Positions 8,019 to 16,490 of a stretch of DNA of 64,000 nucleotides are shown here, piece by piece. Positions within the stretch are counted from its first letter, which is position 1. The number at the start of each line of letters is the position of its first letter. The DNA is from Gordonia tangerina (lineage in GTDB: Bacteria > Actinomycetota > Actinomycetes > Mycobacteriales > Mycobacteriaceae), in assembly GCF_021556435.1 (NCBI RefSeq), contig NZ_JAKGCU010000001.1, positions 620,001-684,000 of the forward strand, in the 5' to 3' direction. The notes beneath the pieces are model-generated. The model searched no databases and had not been told where the DNA came from. It was given only the letters and a program-made list of their open reading frames with translations. Made by a program: the position numbers and the translations under genes.

Positions 8019-8876
8019 GTGAGTAGCGAGAAACCACACGCAGAGAAAACAATCGAATATCCCGGTCGAACGCAGGAGATGCCCGATCAGCCGCACGACG
8101 AGATGCGTGCGTATCGTGGTCGCGACCTGCTGGCGGGAAAGGTTGCCCTGGTGACCGGTGGGGATTCGGGGATCGGCCGAGCAGTGGCGGTGGCCTTCGC
8201 GAAGGAGGGGGCCGACGTGGCGATCGCCTACTTGACCGAGACCGACGACGCGCGCCATACCGTGGAGCTGATCGAGGCAGAAGGGCGTAGTGCGCGTTCA
8301 TTTGTCGGTGACCTGGCGGATCCGGAGCACTGCGCCGATGTGGTCGCCCGGACCGCCGACGAGCTGGGAGGTCTCGACGTGCTCGTCAACAACGTGGCGT
8401 TCCAGAGCCCGGTCGACGATTTCATGGAACTGACGCCGAGTCAGTGGCGTCGGACGTTCGACGTGAACATCGACAGCTTCTTCCACACCATCCGCGCCGC
8501 GGTTCCGCATCTCACCGGCGGCGGGGCCATCATCAACACCGGATCGATCAACGGTCTGCGTGGCAACAAGCAACTCATCGACTACTCGGCCACCAAGGGC
8601 GCTGTCACCGCGTTGACCTATTCGCTGGCGCAATCGCTGCTCGAGCGCGGAATCCGGGTCAACTGCGTCGCACCCGGCCCGGTGTGGACGCCGTTGATTC
8701 CGGCGACTCTGCCCGCCGATCAGGTTGGCGAGTTCGGCCGTCAGGTGCCCTACGGACGAGCGGCGCAGCCGGATGAGATCGCGCCGTCGTACGTGTTCTT
8801 TGCTGCAGAGCAACTGTCGTCGTACTACAGCGGCGAGGTCTTGGCCCCGATCGGCGGTGAGACGCTTCCGGGGTGA
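8019..8876 (+). CDS. SDR family oxidoreductase (general-stress, YhdF/glucose-dehydrogenase-like)
   Basis: 285 residues. The N-terminal extension EYPGRTQEMPDQPHDEM before the core is typical of the bacillary stress SDRs of the YhdF/YdaD group. Cofactor motif TGGDSGIG, NNVAF (NNAG position), catalytic YSATKGA and the PGPVWTPLIPAT loop are all present, so the enzyme should be active with NAD(P)H. No Shine-Dalgarno precedes GTG 8019, which fits a near-leaderless transcript from the SigF promoter just upstream. It is divergent from the zinc dehydrogenase. The substrate is unknown; SigB/SigF control of this family in other Gram-positives is established. Confidence 0.85.
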   Translation: MSSEKPHAEKTIEYPGRTQEMPDQPHDEMRAYRGRDLLAGKVALVTGGDSGIGRAVAVAFAKEGADVAIAYLTETDDARHTVELIEAEGRSARSFVGDLADPEHCADVVARTADELGGLDVLVNNVAFQSPVDDFMELTPSQWRRTFDVNIDSFFHTIRAAVPHLTGGGAIINTGSINGLRGNKQLIDYSATKGAVTALTYSLAQSLLERGIRVNCVAPGPVWTPLIPATLPADQVGEFGRQVPYGRAAQPDEIAPSYVFFAAEQLSSYYSGEVLAPIGGETLPG

Positions 8877-8962
8877 GCGCCGCGATGCGTTTGTCGTGGC
8901 CGAGCAGCGGTACGGCTGTGTAACTGTCCATCACAGAAGCCAACATGTGGAACTGATCGACC

Positions 8963-9352
8963 ATGGAAATCACTGGTGATGTCTCGGTCCAGGTCACGGC
9001 GCCGGCAGTGGCCGAGCAGGTCGGTCTGGTCCGGCATGCGATCTCCGGTGTACTCACCGATTCGGCCGTACCCGACAGTACCGCCCTGGACGTGCTGCTG
9101 GCTCTGGACGCGATGTGCAGCGTGGTCATCGCGTCCTCGGGCGAATCCCGTCGGCTGAGATGCGTCTGCACGGTGGGTGATGACTGTGCGGAACTGCAGG
9201 TGACCGGTCACCTCCTCGGTGATGTCGCTTTGGTGCGCCGCGGATACGCGTGGCGTCTGCTCGACCGCGCCGTCGAGGGCCTCATGGTGGCGACGCACGA
9301 TGACGGCGTGGTGCAGCTGTCCGGACGCAAGGCCTATCGCTCGAACCGGTGA
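8963..9352 (+). CDS. Degenerate RsbW-like HATPase domain protein
   Basis: 129 residues with the same outline as the RsbW at 4621: N-terminal beta pair, N-box-like helix VLLALDAMCSVVIAS, and a final YAWRLLDRAVEGL helix. The Glu of the N-box is Ala here and the Asn is also lost, so ATP binding and kinase activity are doubtful. It may be a binding-only anti-sigma factor or a decoy for the STAS protein. A weak SigF-like site (CGTTT-N15-CGGTA, 8888-8912) lies upstream. No good ribosome site precedes ATG 8963. Function inferred from fold resemblance and location only. Confidence 0.6.
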   Translation: MEITGDVSVQVTAPAVAEQVGLVRHAISGVLTDSAVPDSTALDVLLALDAMCSVVIASSGESRRLRCVCTVGDDCAELQVTGHLLGDVALVRRGYAWRLLDRAVEGLMVATHDDGVVQLSGRKAYRSNR

Positions 9353-9395
9353 CGGCTCGGTATCGTGAACCATCCGTCGATATCAGGGGTGGAGC

Positions 9396-10331
9396 ATGGC
9401 CAGGAGTGGATGGGGACCGGCTCAGGCGCCGCGGCTGGACGGTCGCGTGGCGGTGGTGACCGGTGCCAACTCCGGGATCGGCCTGGAGACCGCCAGACAT
9501 CTGGCCCGTCTGGGTGCCCGCGTTGTGATGGCCTGCCGCAACGTCGACAGCGCAGACGCCGCACGGTCCGACGTGCTGGCCACGGTTCCGGATGCGAATG
9601 TGCACGTGGTGCAGACCGACCTCAGCGAACTCGGATCAATACGCAAAGCGGCACATCAGATCGAGCTCGACCATCCCGTGGTGGACGTGTTGATCAACAA
9701 CGCCGGCGTGATGGCCGGCCGGCGGGAATTGACCGCCGACGGTTTCGAGATGGACTTCGGCACCAACTTTCTGGGGCACTTCGCGCTGACGGGCCTGTTG
9801 TTCGAACGTCTGCTGGCCGCCGATGCCGGTCGGGTGGTGACGGTGGGCAGCAACGCCCACCGGGGCGGCACGGTGGATTTCGACGATCTGACCCTGGCCC
9901 GGAACTTCAGCACCTCGCGTGCGTATCAGCGAGCGAAGTTCGCCCAGCTGGTCTTCGCCGTCCAGTTGCAGCGTCGACTGACCGCGACCGGTCACACAAC
10001 TCCGATCTCGGTGGCCGCCCACCCGGGCGCCACGCACAGCGGCGTCATGCGTGACTCCGGCCGGGTGCTGAGCTGGCTGTTCACCACACCGTCGCTGCAT
10101 CGGGTACGCAGCACCTTCATCATGGAGGCACCTGACGGCGCTCTGCCGTCACTACGGGCGGCCACCGATTCGGAGGTCACCGGCGGACAGTACTTCGGCC
10201 CATCGGGTGTGATGGAATTCAGCGGGCCACCGGTGCTGGTGCGACCGAGCCCACGTGTGCAGGACCCAGCCCTGGGACGACGGCTGTGGGAGGTCGCCGA
10301 AGCGCTGACCGGTGTGCGCTACCCCTTCTGA
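9396..10331 (+). CDS. SDR family oxidoreductase (retinol dehydrogenase-like)
   Basis: 311 residues. ATG 9396 follows GGTGGAGC. TGANSGIG (cofactor), NNAGVM, NFLGHFALTGLL, VGSNAH with catalytic Ser, and YQRAK (Tyr-X3-Lys) are all present. The layout matches the protochlorophyllide/retinol-dehydrogenase-like SDRs common in mycobacteria, which use NADP(H) on hydrophobic alcohols or ketones. It ends two bases into a convergent regulator gene. The C-terminal ~60 residues (TGGQYFGPSG, then PALGRRLWEVAEALTG) are also typical of this branch. Confidence 0.85.
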   Translation: MARSGWGPAQAPRLDGRVAVVTGANSGIGLETARHLARLGARVVMACRNVDSADAARSDVLATVPDANVHVVQTDLSELGSIRKAAHQIELDHPVVDVLINNAGVMAGRRELTADGFEMDFGTNFLGHFALTGLLFERLLAADAGRVVTVGSNAHRGGTVDFDDLTLARNFSTSRAYQRAKFAQLVFAVQLQRRLTATGHTTPISVAAHPGATHSGVMRDSGRVLSWLFTTPSLHRVRSTFIMEAPDGALPSLRAATDSEVTGGQYFGPSGVMEFSGPPVLVRPSPRVQDPALGRRLWEVAEALTGVRYPF

Positions 10332-11165
10332 TCAGACGCTCACGGCGCTGAGCATCGCCAGCTTCTCGTGGTCGTCGCTTCCCGGGGTCGCCGTGTACAC
10401 CAGCAGCACCTGCGCCGTATCCGGGTCGAGCAACGTCTGGCAGAACACCTCGATCACACCGAGCTCCGGGTGGAGTAGCCGTTTGCGCTCATCGGTGAGT
10501 CGGGCACCGACATCGTGGCGATGCCACAACTCGGCGAAGGACGGACTGATCGGCAGCAGTGCCTCGGCGATCTCCGCGGCGCGTGAGTCCGGTCCTTCGC
10601 GGGTTGCCGCCACGCGCAGACGACCGGTGTGTGCGCGAGCGTGATGATCGTGGTCCTCGGCCGGGAAACGGTCTCGGGTCGCCGGATCGGTGAACCACCG
10701 ATAGGCGATGCTGCGGTCGAGTCCCCGGAACGCCATGTCGTCGCCGACGAGTGCGGCCGCCGGGCCGGTCTGGAACAGCGTCTCCCCGGCGCTGTTGACC
10801 ACCATTGCCGGGGTGTCGGCGAGGCGGTCGACGATCCGCATCATGCCCGGCCCGATGTGGTCGATCCGTGCGCGCCGGACGGGGCTGTGCTGGCCCGCGA
10901 GCTCGAACAGATGATCCCGTTCGTCCAGCGAGAGATGCAGGGCGCGAGCCAGCGCGGCCAGCATCTGTTCGGACGGATGCGGTCCACGCTGCTGTTCGAG
11001 GCGGGTGTAGTAGTCGGTCGACATTCCGACCAGCATCGCCACTTCTTCGCGGCGTAGTCCGCGGGTGCGGCGCCGCGCGCCTACGGGCAGACCGACGTCG
11101 GCCGGTTGCAGGGCCTCGCGCCTGCGGCGGAGAAACCCGGCGAGTCCCGCCCGATCCATCGCCAT
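10332..11165 (-). CDS. XRE-family regulator with MmyB-like ligand-binding domain
   Basis: 277 residues. ATG 11165 has GGAGAGGAG upstream; the frame is open to 12134 only because it runs antisense to the SDR gene. N-terminal HTH: FLRRRREALQP, RRTRGLRREEVAMLVGMSTDYYTRLEQQRGPHPS, the standard MmyB/XRE arrangement. The C-terminal half (MRIVDRLADTPAMVVNSAGETLFQT...AYRWFTDPATRDRF) is the MmyB ligand pocket. Such proteins usually control the adjacent SDR gene. The SDR at 11361 is divergent and a 24-base palindrome lies between them, so local control is the likely role. Confidence 0.88.
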   Translation of the reverse strand: MAMDRAGLAGFLRRRREALQPADVGLPVGARRRTRGLRREEVAMLVGMSTDYYTRLEQQRGPHPSEQMLAALARALHLSLDERDHLFELAGQHSPVRRARIDHIGPGMMRIVDRLADTPAMVVNSAGETLFQTGPAAALVGDDMAFRGLDRSIAYRWFTDPATRDRFPAEDHDHHARAHTGRLRVAATREGPDSRAAEIAEALLPISPSFAELWHRHDVGARLTDERKRLLHPELGVIEVFCQTLLDPDTAQVLLVYTATPGSDDHEKLAMLSAVSV

Positions 11166-11310
11166 CGGTGGCTCCTCTCCTGCGGTCATTCGTCGATCGC
11201 ATCGTCGACATCCACTGTGGCTTATCGGCAGCCCGTCATCCAGGGATCGGCGATCCCCCGATCGGTGCGTCCTTGTTGTCACCGGCGACTCGGATTGGAC
11301 TGGATCCCAT

Positions 11311-11334
11311 CGATCGATGCACTGGCATCGATCG
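11311..11334. promoter_or_regulatory. Perfect palindromic operator between XRE regulator and SDR gene
   Basis: CGATCGATGC, ACTG, GCATCGATCG: two perfect 10-base arms with a 4-base centre, 26 bases before the SDR start codon. It is the best candidate for the binding site of the divergent XRE regulator. Confidence 0.6.
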
Positions 11335-11360
11335 GGAACCGACAACGCAGGAGACGAGAT

Positions 11361-12107
11361 ATGCGCATCCACGACAACACCATCTTCATCCCGGGCGCCA
11401 CCTCCGGTATCGGCCTGGCACTGGCGGTTCGGCTGCACCACGAGGGCAACCATGTGATCGTCGGTGGCCGACGCACCGAACTGCTCGCGCAGGTCGCACA
11501 GGAGTATCCCGGCATCGACACAGTTCGGATCGACGTGGCGGATGCCGCTGACGTAGATCGCGCCGCAACCGAGGTGCTCGAACGGTTCGGCGGTGTGAAC
11601 GTGCTGATCACCATGGCGGGTCTGATGCGTGCCGAGAACCTTCGCGACCGCGACTTCCTGCCGACAGCGGTCACCGAAGTGCAGACCAACATCCTCGGCC
11701 CGCTGCGCCTGATTGCCGCCTTTATGGAACACCTTGTGGCGCAACCGCAGGCAACCATCATCACGGTGTCGTCGGGGCTGGCGTTCACACCGATGGCCAC
11801 CACGCCCACCTACAGCGCCACCAAGGCTGCGATCCACTCCTTCACCGACAGCCTGCGCCTGCAACTCGCCGACACCGGTGTGGAGGTGCTCGAACTCGCA
11901 CCGCCGGCGGTGCAGACCGATCTGATGCCCGGTCAGGCCGACGCCGAGTGGGCGATGCCCCTCGACGACTTCGTCGACGAGGTCATGTCGCTGCTGCCTT
12001 CCGCGACGCGCGAGATCCTGGTCGAGAATGTGAAGCCGCTCCGCTTCGCCGAGTCGGCAGGTAACCGCGACGACCTGATGGCGGCCCTGGCACATCAGGC
12101 CCACTGA
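11361..12107 (+). CDS. SDR family oxidoreductase (DltE/YdfG-like)
   Basis: 248 residues. ATG 11361 preceded by GCAGGAGACG. GATSGIGLALA binds the cofactor, followed by the acidic/Arg GGRR pair that favours NADP, TMAGLM in the NNAG position, VSSGLAF and catalytic YSATKAA. The sequence matches the short DltE-like branch whose natural substrates are mostly unknown. It is divergent from the XRE regulator and likely repressed by it through the palindrome at 11311. Confidence 0.85.
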   Translation: MRIHDNTIFIPGATSGIGLALAVRLHHEGNHVIVGGRRTELLAQVAQEYPGIDTVRIDVADAADVDRAATEVLERFGGVNVLITMAGLMRAENLRDRDFLPTAVTEVQTNILGPLRLIAAFMEHLVAQPQATIITVSSGLAFTPMATTPTYSATKAAIHSFTDSLRLQLADTGVEVLELAPPAVQTDLMPGQADAEWAMPLDDFVDEVMSLLPSATREILVENVKPLRFAESAGNRDDLMAALAHQAH

Positions 12108-12214
12108 AACACGCTGCAGATCACCGGGAGACATGACTCAACGACCGGCCAGGAAGGTCGGTTGTGGAGCGTCACGCACGGGTGCGGGGCGGGCCTTGCC
12201 GAGGCCCCTGCAGG

Positions 12215-13870
12215 CTAGGGGTGTCGGCAGCGGTAGTCGCGGTAGCGGACGATGCGGTGGGCGCGTGGGGTGCCCGCGCAGCGGGATTCGAGCACTGCAG
12301 GTGTCGGTGGGAGGACGGCAGGTGTGGACTCGTTCCAACGCACCCGCCGCACGTCGACTGGGCGTCGTTTCTCGTTGAGTGGGCGTCGTTTCCCGTCGAG
12401 TGGGTGCTGTTTTCCGTTGACTGGGTGCTGTTTTGCGTCGAGTGGGCTTTGGTGGCCTGATCTTTCGTTGTCGACTGTGCGTTCGGCGGCGTGGTGGTGT
12501 GCGAGTGGGTCGGCCTCGGTGGGGTTATGTGCAGACCCTACGTGGTCGGGGCCGGTGTGTGACGATGCGCGCTCGTCGGGGGTGGGCGCGTCGCAGCGTG
12601 CGGTCCAGGGTCGGGTCGATTCGCTACCGTCGCCGGGGTCGTCGGATGTCGGGTCGGGGGTGGTTTCGGCGGTATGTGACTGTGCAGCAGAAGGTTCGAC
12701 AGTGGTGGTGTCGGGCTCTGCGGGTTCGGCGGAGTCCGTGCTGTCGGCGGTGTGCGTGGCCGTGGTCTCGGGTGTGACCTTGTCGTCGTCGTCGACCGCC
12801 ACCGACGGGGTCGCGTCGTCGACCGCTACCGGCGGGGTCGTGTCGGCGGTCTGCTTGCGGGTGCGGGCGGTGCAGGTGTCGTAGCCGCATTCGCAGTGCA
12901 GGTGGGTGTCGGGGACGCTGTGGATTTCGGCGAGGGCGATGGCGCGTCGGTGTCCGACGCGGCGGGGGTCGCGGCGGCAGACGCGTTCGGCGATGAGGTC
13001 GGCGATGCGGTGTTGGAGGTGGATGGCGTGTTCGGCGCTCAGGCAGGCCGACATTTGCATGTGGCCGAAGGCTTCTTTGGCGAAGGTGACGTTCTGGAAG
13101 GCTTGGGCGACGTCTTCGCGGGCTTGGGCGTGCGCGTCGGGGTCCAGGCTGATCAGTGCGCTGTCGAGTTCGTCGCGCAGCACGGTGTCGGGGGTGGGCC
13201 GGTAGGCCAGTTCCAGGGCGATGTCTTCGAAATCGACGGGCGCCTGCGCTGGGTCCTCGGGTGCGTGGTCCTCGACTGCATCGCCTGTATCCGGGTCGTC
13301 GTCGGTGCACGCGTCGTTGTCGGCGCTCGCGTCTGCGTCAACGCTTGCGTCACTGTCGGCGCACGCGTCTGCGTCTGGGGTGGGTTCCTCGATTGGGATG
13401 TCGGGTCGGGGACCGAGCGCTTCGTCGAGGATGTCGTTGAGGCGTGGTCGCAGGTTGCCTTTCGGGGCGGTCTGCGAGCTGGTGGCCAGTTCGGTGACGC
13501 GGTGGGTGCTGAAGTCGCCGGCGAGGTAGGCCAACCGGATTTTGGGCAGGTCGGCCAGCATGTGTGCCAGCGACGCCCATTCGCCGGCTTTGCCGCGGGT
13601 GATGCCCAGTTGCAGGGAGATCTCGCCGATGGCGAATTTGTGGGCTTTGGTGTGGGAGCCGGAGTTGGCGTGTGGGCCTTGTCCGTTCATGCGGTCGTTG
13701 TAGGCGCGGTCGCCGATCATGCCGGCACCGAGCACGGTGCGGGCCTCGGATTGGCGGCTCAAGCGCAGCGTGTCGCGCACACCCTCGGCGTAGGCCATCT
13801 GTTCGGCGACACCATCGAGCGGCGCCGACAACACGGTGTCATCGGCGTCGTGATCGGTGAAGGAGAACAC
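12215..13870 (-). CDS. DUF222 (13E12-type) protein lacking a recognisable HNH nuclease
   Basis: 551 residues from GTG 13870 (GAAGG upstream). Residues ~20-290 look like DUF222: LQLGITRGKAGEWASLAHMLADLPKIRLAYLAGDFSTHRV, then a spacer very rich in Asp and Ala (ADSDASVDADASADNDAC) and LDPDAHAQAREDVAQAF. The usual C-terminal HNH (CxxC...HHIxxW...C) is not found; only HCECGYDTC remains. It is followed by a Thr/Asp/Ser-rich linker and five heptads of the form [DN]xK[RQ][RH]P[LV]. Family members with HNH are thought to be mobile or defence-linked nucleases. This one has probably lost catalysis or changed role. Confidence 0.7.
   Translation of the reverse strand: MFSFTDHDADDTVLSAPLDGVAEQMAYAEGVRDTLRLSRQSEARTVLGAGMIGDRAYNDRMNGQGPHANSGSHTKAHKFAIGEISLQLGITRGKAGEWASLAHMLADLPKIRLAYLAGDFSTHRVTELATSSQTAPKGNLRPRLNDILDEALGPRPDIPIEEPTPDADACADSDASVDADASADNDACTDDDPDTGDAVEDHAPEDPAQAPVDFEDIALELAYRPTPDTVLRDELDSALISLDPDAHAQAREDVAQAFQNVTFAKEAFGHMQMSACLSAEHAIHLQHRIADLIAERVCRRDPRRVGHRRAIALAEIHSVPDTHLHCECGYDTCTARTRKQTADTTPPVAVDDATPSVAVDDDDKVTPETTATHTADSTDSAEPAEPDTTTVEPSAAQSHTAETTPDPTSDDPGDGSESTRPWTARCDAPTPDERASSHTGPDHVGSAHNPTEADPLAHHHAAERTVDNERSGHQSPLDAKQHPVNGKQHPLDGKRRPLNEKRRPVDVRRVRWNESTPAVLPPTPAVLESRCAGTPRAHRIVRYRDYRCRHP
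12356..12446 (-). repeat. 21-base tandem repeats encoding a basic heptad
   Basis: Four near-identical 21-base units (GAGTGGGCGTCGTTTCCCGT type, plus-strand view) and a degenerate fifth, in frame with the DUF222 gene. They encode (D/N)-x-K-(R/Q)-(R/H)-P-(L/V), a positively charged tail likely to touch nucleic acid. Confidence 0.8.
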
Positions 13871-14129
13871 CAGAAGACCCTTCTTTTGAGACGGCGGCGG
13901 CCAACGAATCAGGAACTACCATCAGGCTAACGATGGGGTCCGACAACAACGGTCGAGCAGCATCGGAGGATGCGGCACAGGCGCGGCGTCGACGAACAGA
14001 TTCAGAGTATCGAGGGGGTACGACAACAACCGATCGACGATCGGCACACTGAGGCAACGCATGAGAGCAGGGTAGGGATTACCCCCGACAAGGTCCCGCT
14101 GCGTGGCGTGCGCCGGTCGACCTCCGCGG
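13871..14129. other. Intergenic region, nothing recognised
   Basis: 259 bases between the GTG of the DUF222 gene and the stop of the DUF1801 gene. GTACGACAACAACCG and GTCCGACAACAACGG form an imperfect direct repeat (~70 bases apart); no gene or clear promoter seen. Confidence 0.5.
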
Positions 14130-14471
14130 CTACTTCCGGTTGAATGCCACTGCGGCACGGATCAAGTCGGCAAAAGCGTCATCGTCCACGGAGTCGGACT
14201 CTCTGATGTCGACGGCGCGGCGCGTACCGGCAGTCAGGCTGGCGTTGAAGACGCCGGCCGGATCGGGTAGTGAGGCGCCCTGGGCGAAGGTGACCTTGAT
14301 CTTGTCCTTGTAGGTCTCCAGCGTGCACACCAGCCCGTCCAGCGAGAAGGTCGGCACCCCGCCCGGGTTGGACGGCTTGCGCCACTTGATCTCTTCGGTG
14401 ATGTCGGGTTCGGCCTGGACGATGAGTGTCCGAATCTGCTGGGCACGCGTGTCACGCCAGTCGGTCGTCAT
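14130..14471 (-). CDS. DUF1801 domain protein
   Basis: 113 residues. The pattern TLIVQAEPDITEEIKWRKPSNPGGVPTFSLDGLVCTLETYKDKIKVTF is the DUF1801 (YdhG-like) core, with the conserved WRKP turn, and the protein has the usual length. The fold is a small alpha/beta barrel half of unknown biochemical function. The start ATG 14471 opens directly; no SigF site was found ahead of it. It is downstream of, and separated by a terminator from, the ThDP-dependent oxidase. Confidence 0.8.
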   Translation of the reverse strand: MTTDWRDTRAQQIRTLIVQAEPDITEEIKWRKPSNPGGVPTFSLDGLVCTLETYKDKIKVTFAQGASLPDPAGVFNASLTAGTRRAVDIRESDSVDDDAFADLIRAAVAFNRK

Positions 14472-14528
14472 CCGATCACAGTACTCGGCGGGGTGACCCG
14501 GTCCTGGCCGTTCGGCCGCAATCCGAGC

Positions 14529-14562
14529 AGCGACCGCACGCCCGATCGGACGTGCGGTCGCT
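14529..14562 (-). terminator. Terminator of the ThDP-dependent oxidase gene
   Basis: Perfect 12-bp arms AGCGACCGCACG / CGTGCGGTCGCT with a 10-base loop, 13 bases beyond the stop at 14575. Confidence 0.75.
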
Positions 14563-14574
14563 GAGGGAATCCCT

Positions 14575-16377
14575 TCACCTACTGACGTCTCCCTTGGTTC
14601 CCGGCAGATACTGTTGCACCTTCTGTTTGGCGCCTTCGCGGATGATGCCCCAGGCGTCTTCGTCGCCCTTGACCAGTGCGGTGCTCAGCGACATCGCCTG
14701 CTCGAGCGTGGCGTGCGGCGGAATGGGCGGGATATCCGGATCGCACCGCACATCAAGGAGCGTGGGCCGGTCGGCCGACAGTGCGTGGTCCCAGGCGTCC
14801 CCGAGTTGGTCGGTCTCGTCGACGTTGATGCCGTGTAGCCCGATGCTGCGCCCGAAAGCTGCGTAGTCCATCTCGGGGAGATCCTGGGAAGCAGCAAATT
14901 TGGGCGAACTGGACATGGCACGCTGTTCCCAGGTGACCTGGTTGAGGTCGTTGTTGTGCAACACGACCACGATGAGGCGCGGATCGGCCCACTGCCGCCA
15001 ATAGCGTGCGACGGTGAGCATCTCGGCCAATCCGTTCATCTGCATCGCACCGTCACCCTCGAAGGCGATTGACGGCCGGTCTGGGTGTGCCCACTTGGCG
15101 CCGATCACGTATGGCACGGCGGGGCCCATGGTGGCGAGGGTGCCCGACAGTGAGCCGCGCATCTCGTCGCGAAAAACAATGTGACGGGCGTACCAGTTGG
15201 CTGCGCTCCCCGAGTCGGCGGCGATGATGGCATTCGACGGTGCGCGCTCGGAGAACTCGTGGAAGATCCGCATCGGGTTGATCGGGTGCGCATCGGTCAT
15301 CGCCTGGCGTTGCGCGGTCTTGTGCCAGCGCGCCACATTCGTTTCCACCGACTCGCGCCAGGAGCGGTCCTGCTTGTACTCGAGTTTGGGAATAAGTTGC
15401 TGCAGCGTGCGTTTGGCGTCGCCGACGAGGTTGACCTCGTTCGGGTAGCGCATGCCGATCCACTTGCCGGACCGGTCGATCTGCACGCCGCGCGCCTGGT
15501 CGAGTTGCGGGAGGAACTGGGTGTAGGGAAAGTTCGACCCGACGGTCAGCAGGGTGTCGCAGTCACGCATCAGGTGATAGCTCGCGGTGGTGCCGAGCAG
15601 TCCGATGGAGCCGGTCACCCACGGGAGCGTGTCGGGCAGGACATCGCGGCCCAGCAACGCTTTGGCGCACCCGGCCCCGAGTTTGTCTGCCACCTCGGTC
15701 AGTTCGTCGACGCATCCCCGCGCGCCCTGGCCCACCAACATCGCGACCGTCCCGCCCGCATTGAGGACGTCGGCAGCCCGCGCGACCCCAGCCGGATCGG
15801 GGTCCGGCGTGGCCTCCTCGATCCCGAGGCTCGACGGCACCTGCTTGAACTCGTGTTGTGGCGGCGAATAGTCGAGTTCGAAGACATCCGACGGGAAGAT
15901 GAGCGCAGTGGGCGCCCGTTCGGTCATCGCGATCCGGAAGGCCCGGTCGATCAGATTGGGGATCTGCTCGGGCACCGTGCACATCTGCACGTAGTCGCTG
16001 CACACGTCCTTGTACAGCGAGAGCATGTCGATCTCCTGCTGATACGAACCACCCATCGCCGACCGCTCGGTCTGCCCGACGATCGCCACGACCGGCACGT
16101 GATCGAGTTTCGCGTCGTAGAGACCGTTGAGCAGGTGAATCCCGCCGGGGCCGCTGGTGGCCGCGCACACCCCGACGCGACCGGAGAACTTCGCGAATCC
16201 GACTGCTTGGAAAGCGCTCATCTCCTCGTGCCGGGACTGCACGAACTGTGGATCGTCGTCGGCGTCAACCCACGCAGCGAGGAGGCCGTTGATCCCGTCA
16301 CCGGGATAACCGAAGACCTGCTTGACATCCCACTCACGCAACCTCGACAGAACGACGTCGGCGACCGTGTCACCCAT
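14575..16377 (-). CDS. Thiamine-diphosphate-dependent pyruvate oxidase/dehydrogenase-like enzyme
   Basis: 600 residues. Three ThDP-enzyme domains: PYR (VFGYPGDGINGLLAAW, the RHEEMSAFQAVGFAKFSGR helix with catalytic Glu, ATSGPGGIHLLNGLYDAK), a central FAD/DHS-like domain (NAGGTVAMLVGQGARG, VGSNFPYTQF), and PP (FEGDGAMQMNGLAEML ... LHNNDLNQ, the GDG-X-NN motif holding Mg-ThDP). It is closest in layout to PoxB-type pyruvate oxidases, which turn pyruvate into acetate and CO2 and feed quinone. No membrane-binding C-terminal helix is obvious, since the tail is KQKVQQYLPGTKGDVSR. A SigF-like promoter upstream suggests stress or stationary-phase expression. Confidence 0.85.
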   Translation of the reverse strand: MGDTVADVVLSRLREWDVKQVFGYPGDGINGLLAAWVDADDDPQFVQSRHEEMSAFQAVGFAKFSGRVGVCAATSGPGGIHLLNGLYDAKLDHVPVVAIVGQTERSAMGGSYQQEIDMLSLYKDVCSDYVQMCTVPEQIPNLIDRAFRIAMTERAPTALIFPSDVFELDYSPPQHEFKQVPSSLGIEEATPDPDPAGVARAADVLNAGGTVAMLVGQGARGCVDELTEVADKLGAGCAKALLGRDVLPDTLPWVTGSIGLLGTTASYHLMRDCDTLLTVGSNFPYTQFLPQLDQARGVQIDRSGKWIGMRYPNEVNLVGDAKRTLQQLIPKLEYKQDRSWRESVETNVARWHKTAQRQAMTDAHPINPMRIFHEFSERAPSNAIIAADSGSAANWYARHIVFRDEMRGSLSGTLATMGPAVPYVIGAKWAHPDRPSIAFEGDGAMQMNGLAEMLTVARYWRQWADPRLIVVVLHNNDLNQVTWEQRAMSSSPKFAASQDLPEMDYAAFGRSIGLHGINVDETDQLGDAWDHALSADRPTLLDVRCDPDIPPIPPHATLEQAMSLSTALVKGDEDAWGIIREGAKQKVQQYLPGTKGDVSR

Positions 16378-16419
16378 GAAATCTCCTACGCATCTCGTGA
16401 TTCGTGGTCGCCCTTCGAC

Positions 16420-16445
16420 TACCCGGTCGAGACGGTTTTGACACC
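16420..16445 (-). promoter_or_regulatory. SigF-type promoter of the ThDP-dependent oxidase
   Basis: On the minus strand GGTGT, 16 bases, GGGTA, 42 bases before ATG 16377. One deviation from GGTTT in the -35, exact -10. Confidence 0.6.
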
Positions 16446-16490
16446 TACGGAAATGAGATCCGCGCAGACGTTATCCAGTTCGGGCGGTTC

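Noticed and set aside
11166..12134. Upstream extension of the XRE regulator frame to 600 aa
   Set aside because: It runs antisense over the SDR gene, and a strong ribosome site marks ATG 11165.
12356..12446. Tandem 21-base repeats as a CRISPR array
   Set aside because: Units are contiguous with no unique spacers and are in frame inside a gene. No CRISPR array or cas gene was seen in the window.
12752..13930. 392-aa plus-strand Gly/Val-rich frame opposite the DUF222 gene
   Set aside because: Mirror of the Asp/Ala/Thr codons of the minus-strand gene; no start signal.
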